DNA of 64,000 bases from Rhodohalobacter sp. 614A (GTDB lineage Bacteria > Bacteroidota > Rhodothermia > Balneolales > Balneolaceae). Positions within the stretch are counted from its first letter, which is position 1. Every line of letters starts with the position of its first letter. The stretch spans positions 1,584,273 through 1,648,272 of the forward strand of contig NZ_JAKEDS010000001.1 of the NCBI RefSeq assembly GCF_021462415.1, read 5' to 3'. Positions 8,337 through 17,620 of the stretch are shown piece after piece. The notes beneath the pieces were generated by a model that saw nothing but the letters and a program-made list of their open reading frames with translations, ran no database searches and was not told where the DNA came from. The position numbers and the translations under genes are program-made.

Positions 8337-9269
8337 TTGGATACGCCATTAGCCATATTTGCAGGGAGAAGCAATCTTGCACTTGCCCGTGCAATTGCTG
8401 AGAATTATGGTACAGAATTGGGAGAGGTAACAATCAAATCCTTTTCTGATGGCGAGCTCTATGTGAAGTATGAACAGAGCATTCGTGGTGAGGACATTTT
8501 TGTGATTCAGTCCACACCGCCTCCCGGCGATAATATTATTGAATTACTGTTACTGCTGGATGCTGCCAAGCGGGCTTCGGTAAAACGGGTTACTGCGGTT
8601 ATTCCCTATTTTGGGTATGCCCGGCAAGACCGTAAAGACCAGCCCCGGGTTTCCATCGCATCAAAATTAATGGCCAATGTACTTGTTGAAGCAGGTGCCG
8701 ACCGTATTTTGACGATGGACCTGCATGCATCACAGATCCAGGGATTTTTCGACATTCCGCTCGACCACCTGTACGCAAGCCGGATTTTTATTGATTATTT
8801 TTCAAAAAATCCGATTGATAACCTGGTTGTAGTTGCGCCGGATGTTGGAAGTTTGAAAATGTCCCGCGCTTATTCCAAGAAACTTGGGGCCGGCCTTGCC
8901 TTTATAGACAAGCGTCGCCCCAAGCAGAATGTGGCCGAGGTGATGAACATCATCGGCGAGGTGAGCGGAAAGAATATTTTAATTGTAGATGATTTAATAG
9001 ACACGGCAGGAACCATTACCAATGCGGCAGCAGCTTTGAAAGAGCGTGGCGCCCTAAACGTGATGGCTACATGTACACATCCCATTTTGTCGGGACCTGC
9101 GTATCAGCGAATTGAAGATTCTCCAATTGATGAGCTCTTGGTAACAGATACGGTTCCGCTTCGGAAACCTTCGGATAAAATTAAGGTTTTAAGCGTAGCC
9201 GGAATTTTTGCAGAAGCTATTGAACGTATCCATACCAACGACACGATAAGTGCACTTTTTGATGATTAA
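8337..9269 (+). CDS. prs: Ribose-phosphate pyrophosphokinase
   Basis: Makes PRPP from ribose 5-phosphate and ATP for nucleotide, His and Trp synthesis. Class I motifs are present: IFAGRSNLALA, FSDGE, the ATP-binding YFGYARQDRKD, the DLHASQIQGFF catalytic histidine strand, and the PRPP loop ILIVDDLIDTAGT. Starting at TTG 8337 gives 310 residues, the normal length. A longer frame to ATG 8283 adds an unconserved stretch through the tRNA terminator. Another ATG at 8320 is out of frame, but one extra T in the 7-T run at 8332-8338 would join it to the gene. It heads a tight prs-rplY-pth cluster (18 bp to rplY). The product is certain; the start is not. Confidence 0.93.
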   Translation: MDTPLAIFAGRSNLALARAIAENYGTELGEVTIKSFSDGELYVKYEQSIRGEDIFVIQSTPPPGDNIIELLLLLDAAKRASVKRVTAVIPYFGYARQDRKDQPRVSIASKLMANVLVEAGADRILTMDLHASQIQGFFDIPLDHLYASRIFIDYFSKNPIDNLVVVAPDVGSLKMSRAYSKKLGAGLAFIDKRRPKQNVAEVMNIIGEVSGKNILIVDDLIDTAGTITNAAAALKERGALNVMATCTHPILSGPAYQRIEDSPIDELLVTDTVPLRKPSDKIKVLSVAGIFAEAIERIHTNDTISALFDD

Positions 9270-9287
9270 TCGATAACTGAAAAAACA

Positions 9288-9983
9288 ATGAATCAACCAG
9301 AATTATTTAAACTCGAAGGCGATAAAAGAGAGTTGGGCACAAAAAACTCCGAATCTCTGCGAGAAGAACTGAGAATACCTGCCGTACTTTACGGCCCTAA
9401 AATAGAGGAGAACATCCACTTTTCCATTAGTGAAGTTGAGCTGGAAAAGATTTTATCCGTCAGCCAGACAAAATTGCAGGAACTCACTGTAGACGGACAA
9501 ACCTACAAAACATTGTTAAAGGATGTTGAATTCGATCCCGTTTCAGATCGTGCACTTCATGCAGACTTTTATGTTCTGGATGCAGATACTCCGGTGAAAC
9601 TGAAAGTTCCGGTTCGCCTTAAAGGAATTGCAAAAGGTGTGCGCGATGGTGGTGGACGTGTATTCCAGCCGCTTCGAATTGTTCGCATCAAGGTAAAACC
9701 AGAAAAAATTCCTGCAATGTTCGAACTGGATATTACCAATCTTGAAATTGGTGATTCGCTTCACGTTAGCGAACTCGATATGGAAGGTATTGAACCTCTC
9801 GATGACCCGAGAAGAACGATTGTGACCATTGCTCCTCCAAAATCCGAATCACTTTTTACCACATCTTTGGTTACAGACGAAGCCGAAGAAGAGCTGCCTG
9901 AAGGTGAAGAGGCTGCTGCTGAAGGCGAAGAAGGAGCTGCTGAAGGTGAAGGCGAAGCCGGCGAAGAGGAAGAAAAAGAATAA
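9288..9983 (+). CDS. rplY: 50S ribosomal protein L25/general stress protein Ctc
   Basis: Long CTC-type L25 of 231 residues that binds 5S rRNA in the large subunit. The N-terminal L25 domain (about 1-95) has RIPAVLYGP and the FDPVSDRALHADFYVLD signature. The C-terminal TL5-type beta domain (about 96-185) has VPVRLKGIAKGVRDGG. The last 40 or so residues are a very acidic Glu/Ala/Gly tail with short EGEE-type repeats, a variable extension common in this group. It sits between prs and pth, the standard genomic neighbourhood. Confidence 0.93.
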   Translation: MNQPELFKLEGDKRELGTKNSESLREELRIPAVLYGPKIEENIHFSISEVELEKILSVSQTKLQELTVDGQTYKTLLKDVEFDPVSDRALHADFYVLDADTPVKLKVPVRLKGIAKGVRDGGGRVFQPLRIVRIKVKPEKIPAMFELDITNLEIGDSLHVSELDMEGIEPLDDPRRTIVTIAPPKSESLFTTSLVTDEAEEELPEGEEAAAEGEEGAAEGEGEAGEEEEKE

Positions 9984-10003
9984 ATGAAGCGGTTCGGCTG
10001 TTT

Positions 10004-10561
10004 ATGGCACTAATTGTTGGCCTGGGGAATCCCGGACTGGAATACAAAGGTACCCGCCATAATGTAGGCTTTGAACTGATTGATAACCTTTCTGAGAAAC
10101 TGACCATTACTCTGCAACAGGGTAATGGTCTTTTCTTTTTTGGGGAGGGCCAATTTAAAGGCCGACCTGTTGCCCTTCTCAAGCCAACCACCTATATGAA
10201 TAATAGTGGAAAAGCTGTGTCAAAAGCACTGGCTTTAACAGGAAATTCTCCTCAAGAGTGCATAATTTGTTACGATGATATACATCTGGAAATTGGTCGT
10301 ATAAAACTGAAGCCCTCGGGAAGTGCCGGTGGGCATAATGGAATGATTGATATTATTGAACGTCTACAGACCCGGGATTTTCCCCGGCTTCGAATTGGGA
10401 TTGGAAATGACTTTAAACGTGGCAGGCAATCCGAGTATGTATTGTCTCCGTTTACCTCATCTCAAAGAAACCAAATTGATGAGACGCTGGAAGTTGCTTC
10501 CAATGCAATTTTGACGTTTCTTCGGGGTGGCATTGAAGCTGCTATGAACCAATTTAACTGA
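10004..10561 (+). CDS. pth: Peptidyl-tRNA hydrolase
   Basis: Releases peptides from prematurely dropped peptidyl-tRNA. At 185 residues it is of normal length. The motifs are complete: LIVGLGNPG at the N-terminus, the catalytic histidine in GTRHNVGF, the KPTTYMNNSG asparagine, CYDDIHLEIG with the catalytic aspartate, and the tRNA-binding GSAGGHNGM segment. It starts 20 bp after rplY, so the three genes probably form one transcript. Confidence 0.95.
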   Translation: MALIVGLGNPGLEYKGTRHNVGFELIDNLSEKLTITLQQGNGLFFFGEGQFKGRPVALLKPTTYMNNSGKAVSKALALTGNSPQECIICYDDIHLEIGRIKLKPSGSAGGHNGMIDIIERLQTRDFPRLRIGIGNDFKRGRQSEYVLSPFTSSQRNQIDETLEVASNAILTFLRGGIEAAMNQFN

Positions 10562-10604
10562 TCTATCATAACAGATATCGCTAACTATAATCCAAGAAAT
10601 AATC

Positions 10605-12791
10605 ATGGTTAACTCAATTATATATTTCATCCCGATTGCAGGGGTTTTGGCTTTACTATATACCTTCTTTAAAACATCGTGGGTATCTAAACAAGAAATA
10701 GGTACCGAGAGGATGGAGAGAATAAGTAAAAGTATTGCATCTGGAGCAATGGCTTTCCTGAAAGCTGAGTATAAAGTTCTTTCAATTTTTGTATTAATTG
10801 TAGCTCTTCTTTTGGCATTTAGTGCCGATCCTGTAACCTCAAGCTGGATGATTTCAATTTCATTTATTATTGGAGCACTCTGCTCGGGACTGGCAGGGTT
10901 TATCGGAATGAAAGTAGCAACCAAAGCGAATGTAAGAACTACACATGCTGCACGCACAAGCCTTGGAAAAGGCCTCGAAGTAGCATTTGCCGGAGGCTCG
11001 GTAATGGGGCTCGGCGTGGTTGGACTCGGCGTTTTGGGATTAAGCATACTCTTCATTGTATTCAGCCAGTTATTTGGCCTTGAAGGAGCCGGTGCGGTAA
11101 ATAAAGTATTGGCTGTTGTAACAGGATTCTCATTTGGAGCTTCATCCATCGCCCTGTTTGCACGGGTAGGTGGTGGTATTTATACCAAAGCAGCCGACGT
11201 AGGTGCCGACCTTGTAGGTAAAGTGGAAGCAGGTATTCCTGAAGATCACCCCTTAAATCCTGCAACTATTGCAGATAATGTGGGGGATAACGTAGGTGAT
11301 GTTGCCGGAATGGGCGCCGACCTTTTTGAATCATACGTAGGATCCATTATCAGTACAATGGTTTTGGGTGCAGCATTTATGACAATTCCAGGTTGGAGCG
11401 ATAACTTTAACGGACTATCTGCTGTTTTACTTCCGCTCGTACTAGCCGGAACAGGAATTCTTACTTCTATTCTAGGCACCTTTTTTGTCCGGGTGAAGGA
11501 AGGCGGAAATCCACAAAAAGCATTGAATATTGGTGAGTTTGTTTCTGCTTTTGTAATGCTCGTGGCATCCTTTGTTATCATTCGATGGATGCTCCCGGCT
11601 GAATGGACATTCAATGGCCAGGCACTAACGTCTTTAGGTGTTTTTTGGGCCACGATTTTTGGTCTTGCAGCCGGTCTTCTGATTGGTCTTGTAACTGAGC
11701 ACTATACGGGAACAGGTACCCGGCCGGTCTGGTCCATTGTAAAACAATCTGTAACCGGTTCAGCAACAAATATTATTGCCGGCGTTGGAGTGGGGATGAT
11801 TTCTACCGCCATTCCTATTGTGATTATTGCCACTGCTATTATTGGCGCCTATCATTTTGCCGGATTATACGGAATTGCAATTGCAGCCGTGGGTATGCTT
11901 GCAAATACCGGAATCCAGCTCGCAGTGGATGCATACGGGCCCATTTCAGATAATGCCGGCGGTATTGCAGAGATGTCCGAATTGCCCAGCGAAGTTCGGG
12001 AACGAACAGACAAACTGGATGCCGTAGGAAATACCACTGCGGCTATTGGAAAAGGTTTTGCAATTGGATCGGCTGCATTGACTGCTCTGGCTCTTTTTGC
12101 CGCGTTTATCACAGCTTATGAAACTGTAAATCCGGGCGTTTCCGTATCCATCAATATTACAAATCCATTTGTAATGGCTTCCCTTTTTGTAGGAGCGATG
12201 CTGCCATTCCTCTTTTCTGCACTCTCGATGAATGCGGTTGGACGTGCAGCTATGAGCATGATTGAAGAAGTTCGCCGACAGTTCAAAGATATTCCTGAGC
12301 TTTCCAAGGCATTGGCTGCAATGAACAGAAATGAAGGCAAGAAACTGAAGGACTGGTCCACCGAAGACCGCCTCCTTTTTGAAGCCGCTGACGGTAAGGC
12401 AGAATATGAAAAATGTGTTGCGATTTCTACAACGGCATCTATTCGCGAGATGGTTGTTCCCGGACTTCTTGCCGTAATTGTGCCTGTGCTTTTTGGTTTC
12501 CTGGGAGGACCTGAAATGCTTGGAGGACTGCTGGCAGGCGTAACTTCCGCCGGTGTTCTGATGGCTTTGTTCCAGTCCAATGCAGGTGGCGCATGGGATA
12601 ACGCCAAGAAAATGATTGAAGAAGGTGTTACAATTGACGGTGTGAAATATGGAAAAGGCTCCGATCCACACAAAGCCGGAGTTGTGGGAGACACCGTAGG
12701 AGATCCTTTTAAAGATACTTCCGGTCCGTCATTGAACATCCTCATCAAGTTGATGTCGGTTGTAGCGCTTGTCATAGCCACATTGATTTAG
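10605..12791 (+). CDS. hppA: Membrane-bound ion-pumping pyrophosphatase (probably K+-dependent)
   Basis: Hydrolyses pyrophosphate and pumps H+ or Na+ across the cytoplasmic membrane. The 728 residues hold about 16 membrane segments. The PPi/Mg site is [11 protein letters not shown] followed by [24 protein letters not shown], and the third conserved motif is [10 protein letters not shown] followed by [19 protein letters not shown]. The [10 protein letters not shown] segment has Ala at the position where K+-independent pumps carry Lys, which points to the K+-dependent class. H+ versus Na+ specificity was not resolved. It follows pth by 43 bp and ends at a strong terminator. It would recover energy from the PPi released by biosynthesis. 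Confidence 0.95.
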   Translation: MVNSIIYFIPIAGVLALLYTFFKTSWVSKQEIGTERMERISKSIASGAMAFLKAEYKVLSIFVLIVALLLAFSADPVTSSWMISISFIIGALCSGLAGFIGMKVATKANVRTTHAARTSLGKGLEVAFAGGSVMGLGVVGLGVLGLSILFIVFSQLFGLEGAGAVNKVLAVVTGFSFGASSIALFARVGGGIYTKAADVGADLVGKVEAGIPEDHPLNPATIADNVGDNVGDVAGMGADLFESYVGSIISTMVLGAAFMTIPGWSDNFNGLSAVLLPLVLAGTGILTSILGTFFVRVKEGGNPQKALNIGEFVSAFVMLVASFVIIRWMLPAEWTFNGQALTSLGVFWATIFGLAAGLLIGLVTEHYTGTGTRPVWSIVKQSVTGSATNIIAGVGVGMISTAIPIVIIATAIIGAYHFAGLYGIAIAAVGMLANTGIQLAVDAYGPISDNAGGIAEMSELPSEVRERTDKLDAVGNTTAAIGKGFAIGSAALTALALFAAFITAYETVNPGVSVSINITNPFVMASLFVGAMLPFLFSALSMNAVGRAAMSMIEEVRRQFKDIPELSKALAAMNRNEGKKLKDWSTEDRLLFEAADGKAEYEKCVAISTTASIREMVVPGLLAVIVPVLFGFLGGPEMLGGLLAGVTSAGVLMALFQSNAGGAWDNAKKMIEEGVTIDGVKYGKGSDPHKAGVVGDTVGDPFKDTSGPSLNILIKLMSVVALVIATLI

Positions 12792-12825
12792 GAATTTATA
12801 TTCGTACCGACTTTCAACTACACTT

Positions 12826-12864
12826 AAAAAAGCCCTGCAGAGTGAACTCTTTGCAGGGTTTTTT
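12826..12864 (+). terminator. Rho-independent terminator after hppA
   Basis: CCCTGCA (12833-12839) pairs with TGCAGGG (12852-12858). An inner GAG/CTC extends the stem, and TTTTTT follows, with an A-run before it. It closes the prs-rplY-pth-hppA region. Confidence 0.85.
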
Positions 12865-12940
12865 GTTTTAAAGAATCCCGCTCCGAAGGGACACTAGATT
12901 TGTTAACTTATCCAATGATTTAATCCTCTTACACAGTATT

Positions 12941-13600
12941 ATGAATATTTTCAAACTCTTCTTCGAACACGATTTGCGTCTCGACGAACTTCGTGAACGT
13001 CAGCTCGACCGCAACATTCAGGACGTCACCACAACCATTGAAGATTTTATGAAACCCGATCCCACATACTCCAAATTCTATTTGGCAGGGACGGTTTTAG
13101 AAGAGGAAAAATTCGGATTGAGTGTTCTAAAGCAATATCCCGAAATTATCCAAGCACTCTCCGAAGCATTGACTTCCCATCAGGCTTTTCTGGAAGATTC
13201 TCCCGTAACTATTCAAAAAGCCGTGTCGGAAGCGCAAGTCGGTTGGCCTATTCTTTTATCAGAAAAAAATGATATAGAATGGAACAGGGAAGAACTGGTT
13301 GTGAATCATGAAAGCAATATTGGCTACAAGAAGGCGAAACTTGCAGAAGTTCTCAAATCAGGTGATTTGGTTTTATATAAAGAAAAAGCTCACCAGGGAT
13401 TTGATCTGCACCTGTTCTCAAAGAAAAATATCTATCCAAAAATGTTTTATCCTTTGAGGGAACTTGTGGATGACGATTTCCGATTTTTTAGCATCAATGG
13501 AAAAAAGATTCGTACTGAAAGAAAATTTTATTTCGAAACCTGGACCCTGGAAAGGCCTCCGCATGGCGCTGAAGAGGTTTTTAGAGATACAGAAATCTGA
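12941..13600 (+). CDS. Hypothetical protein, 219 residues
   Basis: No family is recognised. The protein is soluble, with no signal peptide or membrane segment, and rich in Glu, Lys and Phe. It begins with a helical, charged N-terminus (FFEHDLRLDELRERQLDRN). The later part reads as a mixed alpha/beta domain ending in RKFYFETWTLERPP. It is monocistronic: the hppA terminator lies upstream and pyrF begins 147 bp downstream. A TAGATTTG box at 12895-12902 could be a -7 element, but no -33 match is at the right distance. The long uninterrupted frame with genome-like codon use makes it a real gene. Confidence 0.65.
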   Translation: MNIFKLFFEHDLRLDELRERQLDRNIQDVTTTIEDFMKPDPTYSKFYLAGTVLEEEKFGLSVLKQYPEIIQALSEALTSHQAFLEDSPVTIQKAVSEAQVGWPILLSEKNDIEWNREELVVNHESNIGYKKAKLAEVLKSGDLVLYKEKAHQGFDLHLFSKKNIYPKMFYPLRELVDDDFRFFSINGKKIRTERKFYFETWTLERPPHGAEEVFRDTEI

Positions 13601-13747
13601 TTTTTTTACCATTTAAAATCCGGGAAATTCTTTTCAAACCAAATTCCAGGACAGAGCTATGTTTTGGATAAATAAATGTATAGTAGTGATGAACGCCTTA
13701 TCTTATGCCATTAAGGTATATCTTGCAAAAAACATGATCGCAACTTT

Positions 13748-14587
13748 ATGACATTTACCGAGAAGTTGAAGAAGGCTGTTTCTGCCTCCAACTCCGTTCT
13801 ATGCGTGGGTTTAGACCCAAATCCCACTCTTATTCCCCAAAGCCTTCGGGAGCAGTTTTCTGAACCTCACGAGCTAATCCTTGAATTTTGTCGCAGAATC
13901 ATCGAATCAACCAAAGATTCAGCCTGCGCATTTAAACCAAATACGGCTTTTTTTGAAGCTCTTGGCAGCAAGGGATGGAAAGTTCTTGAAGAAGTCAGGC
14001 GACTTATTCCGGAGGATAAAATCATCATTGCCGATGCTAAACGCGGTGATATCGGCAACACAGCGCTCCAGTATAAAAAAGCTTTTTTTGATGAGTTAAA
14101 TGCCGATGCGCTTACAGTGAATGCGTTTATGGGAATGGATACGCTGGATCCTTTTTTGGATGAAGAAGGAAAAGCTCTTTTTGTGCTGGCAATGACATCG
14201 AACAGAGGGGCGGCCGATTTTTTGCAGCGAAGATTTGAAGGAAGGATGTCTCTTGGTGAATACATCGCCGAAGAGCTTGAAAAGAAACAAGAGAAAAGTG
14301 CTACACACCTCGGACTGGTGGTGGGCGCTACGCAAATTGCATCTGTCTCTCCGGTGATAAATGCCTTCCCGAATGCGCATCTTTTGATTCCCGGGATTGG
14401 AAAACAGGGCGGTTCTATTACTGAACTTCAGATGATTCTGAATGATCATCACGGAATTCCAATCATTAATTCGTCCCGGTCTATTATTTATGCCGGTGCG
14501 GATCATGAAAACTGGGAAGAAATCGTATCAAAAAAAGCAGCCGAAATGAAAGATACATTACAAACCATCACCCGGCGATATGTCTGA
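13748..14587 (+). CDS. pyrF: Orotidine 5'-phosphate decarboxylase
   Basis: Last step of UMP synthesis. At 279 residues it is the type 2 (longer) form. The catalytic Asp-Lys-Asp array is seen in IIADAKRGDIGNT, with LCVGLDPNP at the N-terminus, CAFKPNTAFFEALG for the second lysine, and the phosphate-binding LIPGIGKQGG near the C-terminus. The stop overlaps the start of rnhA by 8 bp, so the two are coupled. Confidence 0.95.
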   Translation: MTFTEKLKKAVSASNSVLCVGLDPNPTLIPQSLREQFSEPHELILEFCRRIIESTKDSACAFKPNTAFFEALGSKGWKVLEEVRRLIPEDKIIIADAKRGDIGNTALQYKKAFFDELNADALTVNAFMGMDTLDPFLDEEGKALFVLAMTSNRGAADFLQRRFEGRMSLGEYIAEELEKKQEKSATHLGLVVGATQIASVSPVINAFPNAHLLIPGIGKQGGSITELQMILNDHHGIPIINSSRSIIYAGADHENWEEIVSKKAAEMKDTLQTITRRYV

Positions 14588-15029
14588 TTCCCTTCCCACG
14601 GTCATTTTGTATACGGATGGAGCCTGTAGCGGAAATCCCGGACCGGGAGGTTGGGGGGCGTTACTTCTCTGGCAGGGAAAAGAAAAAGAGATGACCGGCG
14701 GCTCTCCAGATACAACCAATAACCGGATGGAAATGATGGCGGTTATCGAGGGATTGAAAGCCCTCAAAAAACCGTGTCACGTGAAAATACACAGTGATTC
14801 AGCCTTAATTGTCAACACGTTCAAAAAAGGTTGGATTCAAAACTGGATCAAAAGAGGCTGGAAAAAATCCGACAAGAAACCTGTAGAAAACCGTGATCTC
14901 TGGGAAAAAATGTTAAAGGCGATGGAACCCCACACCATTGAATGGGTCAAGGTGAAAGGTCACGCTGACAACATGCTCAACAACCGGGTTGACCGATTGG
15001 CTGTCGCGGCTTCTCAAAAGTTTAAATAG
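14580..15029 (+). CDS. rnhA: Ribonuclease HI
   Basis: Cleaves the RNA strand of RNA/DNA hybrids. The 149 residues include all active-site positions: D13 in YTDGACSGNPGPGGWG, E51 in NNRMEMMA, D73 in HSDSALIV, H128 in KGHAD and D138 in NNRVDRLA. A basic-protrusion-like Trp/Lys-rich helix (GWIQNWIKRGWKKSDKKPV) is present, as in the E. coli type. The gene overlaps pyrF and converges with the UspA gene at 15037 with only 7 bp between stops. Confidence 0.95.
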   Translation: MSDSLPTVILYTDGACSGNPGPGGWGALLLWQGKEKEMTGGSPDTTNNRMEMMAVIEGLKALKKPCHVKIHSDSALIVNTFKKGWIQNWIKRGWKKSDKKPVENRDLWEKMLKAMEPHTIEWVKVKGHADNMLNNRVDRLAVAASQKFK

Positions 15030-15036
15030 AAGTTGA

Positions 15037-15942
15037 CTACTCTTTAAAAATCGATTTCAGAAATTCCGTGTATTTCTCTTTATTTTTTTGAATTAATAGA
15101 GGAATTCCAAAATTATACCCGACCATTTTATCGGTAAAATCGTGACGGATCAGGTTGGGCAGCTTTTTTGTTTTTGATCCGATAATAATCATATCTGCCT
15201 GCTGACTGATGGATTCTTCATACACACAATCTGCGAGGCGTCCTTGCTGACGGCGGGTTAATACGAAATTCACATCTTCAGGAAAAGAGAATTGATCAAT
15301 AAACGTCGATTTTTTCTCTTTGATTTCATCATCAATTCTTTCTCTTTCCTCTTCCGATAGCATGTATGGAAAGAATTGCGCCCGGTATTCGTAAATATGC
15401 TGCGCCGTTACCGTTCCGTGTTTTACCAAACTTTGCGCAGCCTGTAAAGCTTTGGCCGATTGTTCGGAAAAATCAACGGGAACCAACACACTCTCCAAAT
15501 TATAACGACAGTTTTCCGGTACAAAAAGGATGGAGGTGGGTACATATTTTAAAATCCGTTTTGGAATGATTCCCTCCCCGGCATATCCAACTTTTTTGCC
15601 CATAATCAAAAGGTCGGGTTCAAGAGAGTTGACAACTTGCACAATTTGATCGGTTGGTTTTCCCTCTTTTATGATAAGTCTGATTTCGATGGAACTGTTA
15701 TTGAAATGGGCTTCAATTTTTTCGTTCAGTTCATTTCGGATGATCTCTTCAAATTCCTCTTTGGTTTCAATTTCAGGAAATTGTTCGACGATATTCAATG
15801 CCGTGGGGCCAGATTCAATCACGTGTAAAAAAGTGATTGTTTTTGGAGTTTTAACGGTGGATAAAAAAGAGCTGTATCCAACCAATATTTCGTCCATTTT
15901 TGACAGGTCGAGAGATACAATCCAATGATTTAAATTCTTCAT
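15037..15942 (-). CDS. Tandem universal stress protein (UspA family)
   Basis: At 301 residues it contains two Usp domains (about 1-145 and 150-290). Domain 1 ends with DLLIMGKKVGYAGEGIIPKR and is followed by VPTSILFVPE, which resembles the GxxG ATP-loop arrangement. Domain 2 begins SVLVPVDFSEQSAKALQAA and has ADMIIIGSKTKK with a degenerate loop. It lies 15 bp downstream of the BCCT transporter gene and is probably co-transcribed. In Halomonas the Usp protein TeaD accompanies the TeaABC osmolyte transporter, so a role in controlling the neighbouring carrier is a fair inference, not shown. Confidence 0.85.
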   Translation of the reverse strand: MKNLNHWIVSLDLSKMDEILVGYSSFLSTVKTPKTITFLHVIESGPTALNIVEQFPEIETKEEFEEIIRNELNEKIEAHFNNSSIEIRLIIKEGKPTDQIVQVVNSLEPDLLIMGKKVGYAGEGIIPKRILKYVPTSILFVPENCRYNLESVLVPVDFSEQSAKALQAAQSLVKHGTVTAQHIYEYRAQFFPYMLSEEERERIDDEIKEKKSTFIDQFSFPEDVNFVLTRRQQGRLADCVYEESISQQADMIIIGSKTKKLPNLIRHDFTDKMVGYNFGIPLLIQKNKEKYTEFLKSIFKE

Positions 15943-15957
15943 AATCTTCTCTGATTT

Positions 15958-17577
15958 CTATTTTTTCTGTTTTTTGATAGCGTTCGCTACAAGATCCCGG
16001 TAAGATTCTCGTTCTTTGGCTTTCGTTTTATCAACAAGATCTTTGTGTTCTTTATTCAATCCTTTCTGCAGGCTGTAACACATTACTAAAAGAACAATAG
16101 TAAAAGGAAGCCCGGTGCTTATCGCTCCCGCCTGTAGAGCACCTAACCCTCCACCCACCAGTAAAATAGCAGCAACAGCTCCTTCCGTGGTGGCCCAGAA
16201 AACCCGTTGACCAACAGGCGCATGCAATTTTCCGCCACTTGTTAAACCGTCAATCACGAGCGACCCTGAGTCGGATGAAGTAACAAAGAAACTCATGACC
16301 AAAATAATGGCAAGAAATGAGGTAATATTTGACAATGGAAACTGATCTAAAAGGATAAAGAGCGATGTGGTTTGATCGGCCTGAACGGCATTGGCTATCT
16401 CTGCAATGCCCCCGGTTTCGAGGAAGAGTGCACTGCCGCCAAAACCGCTCATCCAAAGAAATGTAACAAATGTTGGGATTAACAAAACACCTAAAACGAA
16501 TTCACGAATGGTTCGGCCTTTTGATATCCGGGCGATAAACATGCCTACGTATGGAGACCAGGAAATCCACCACGCCCAGTAAAATACAGTCCATGTGTTC
16601 AGGAACTCACCTTCTTCATAGGATTGCGTCCATGTTGCAAAACCGGCAAAGTTCTGCAAATAATGCCCGATGTTTTGCATGAAGGACGAAAGAATGTAAA
16701 GCGTAGGACCGACTACTAAAATAAAGAGTAAAAACAGGGCTGCAATTCGAATATTAAATTCACTCAGCACCTTTACTCCTTTATCAATACCCAGCACAAC
16801 AGAAATGGTAGCGATAGCCGTTACGCAAATAATAATGATGACTTGCAGGTTTATGGAGTTGGTTAATCCAAATACATATTCGATGCCCGCTCCGGCTTGA
16901 GCAGCTCCGAGCCCGAGAGAGGTTGCCAATCCAAAAAGAGTTGCCAATACTGCAAGTACATCAATGATATCGCCCATCCAGCCGTCAATTCGGTCGCCCA
17001 GTAATGGATAAAAAACAGATCGAAAGGAGAGGGGTAAGTCTCGGTTGAATGCAAAAAAAGCGAGAGCCAAAGCAACAATTGCATAGACAGCCCAGGCATG
17101 CAATCCCCAGTGCAGAAAGGTAATTCCCATCGCGTCACGTACGGCGTCGGTGGTTCCGGGTTCGGCATGCGGCGGACTTGTGAGATGCCACATTGGTTCG
17201 GCAACGGCGTAAAACATCAAGCCGATGCCCATACCGGCGCTAAAAAGCATGGCAAACCACGCCATGGTGCTAAAATCTGGTTCGGCATCTTGTCCTCCCA
17301 GACGGATTCTTCCAAATTTACTGAATGCGAAATACAGCGAAAATCCAATAAAAATATTAACGGCACCTACAAATAACCAATTTGCAGAACCTGTGATAAA
17401 TACTCTTGCCGAATTAAATGCTTGTTCGGCGGATTCGCCGGCTATTAGCGTTCCAATAATCAGGGTGGCAATTAATATAACAGACGGCCAGAAAACCGGT
17501 CCGTGAATATCAAAGTACTTGTTTGTGTCGGATTTGTTGGATGATGATTGACTATTCTTTTGTTGAGAGTTACTCAT
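15958..17577 (-). CDS. BCCT-family betaine/choline/carnitine transporter
   Basis: A 539-residue cytoplasmic-membrane carrier with 12 predicted membrane segments. BCCT hallmarks are the glycine-rich unwound segment in SAGMGIGLMFYAVAEP, the Trp-rich substrate box FYWAWWISWSPYVGMFIARIS, and the following GRTIREFVLGVLLIP. The Gly-x-Gly form of the unwound helix is the pattern of Na+-coupled betaine carriers such as BetP. The cytoplasmic tails are short, so the long osmosensory C-terminal helix of BetP is not evident. It is followed by a UspA gene and preceded by an outer-membrane protein gene. The likely role is uptake of compatible solutes. Confidence 0.92.
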   Translation of the reverse strand: MSNSQQKNSQSSSNKSDTNKYFDIHGPVFWPSVILIATLIIGTLIAGESAEQAFNSARVFITGSANWLFVGAVNIFIGFSLYFAFSKFGRIRLGGQDAEPDFSTMAWFAMLFSAGMGIGLMFYAVAEPMWHLTSPPHAEPGTTDAVRDAMGITFLHWGLHAWAVYAIVALALAFFAFNRDLPLSFRSVFYPLLGDRIDGWMGDIIDVLAVLATLFGLATSLGLGAAQAGAGIEYVFGLTNSINLQVIIIICVTAIATISVVLGIDKGVKVLSEFNIRIAALFLLFILVVGPTLYILSSFMQNIGHYLQNFAGFATWTQSYEEGEFLNTWTVFYWAWWISWSPYVGMFIARISKGRTIREFVLGVLLIPTFVTFLWMSGFGGSALFLETGGIAEIANAVQADQTTSLFILLDQFPLSNITSFLAIILVMSFFVTSSDSGSLVIDGLTSGGKLHAPVGQRVFWATTEGAVAAILLVGGGLGALQAGAISTGLPFTIVLLVMCYSLQKGLNKEHKDLVDKTKAKERESYRDLVANAIKKQKK

Positions 17578-17620
17578 GGAGTAAAAAATTCATTAAAAGG
17601 TTTTTATAATCGATCCATGT

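Noticed and set aside
10457-11149. Minus-strand frame of about 230 codons over pth and hppA
   Set aside because: It overlaps two certain genes and its translation is Pro/Thr/Ala-rich without a fold.
11946-12671. Long open frame on the minus strand, about 240 codons
   Set aside because: It is antisense inside hppA, which has complete motifs. The translation is Cys/His/Ser-rich with no domain, as expected for a shadow.
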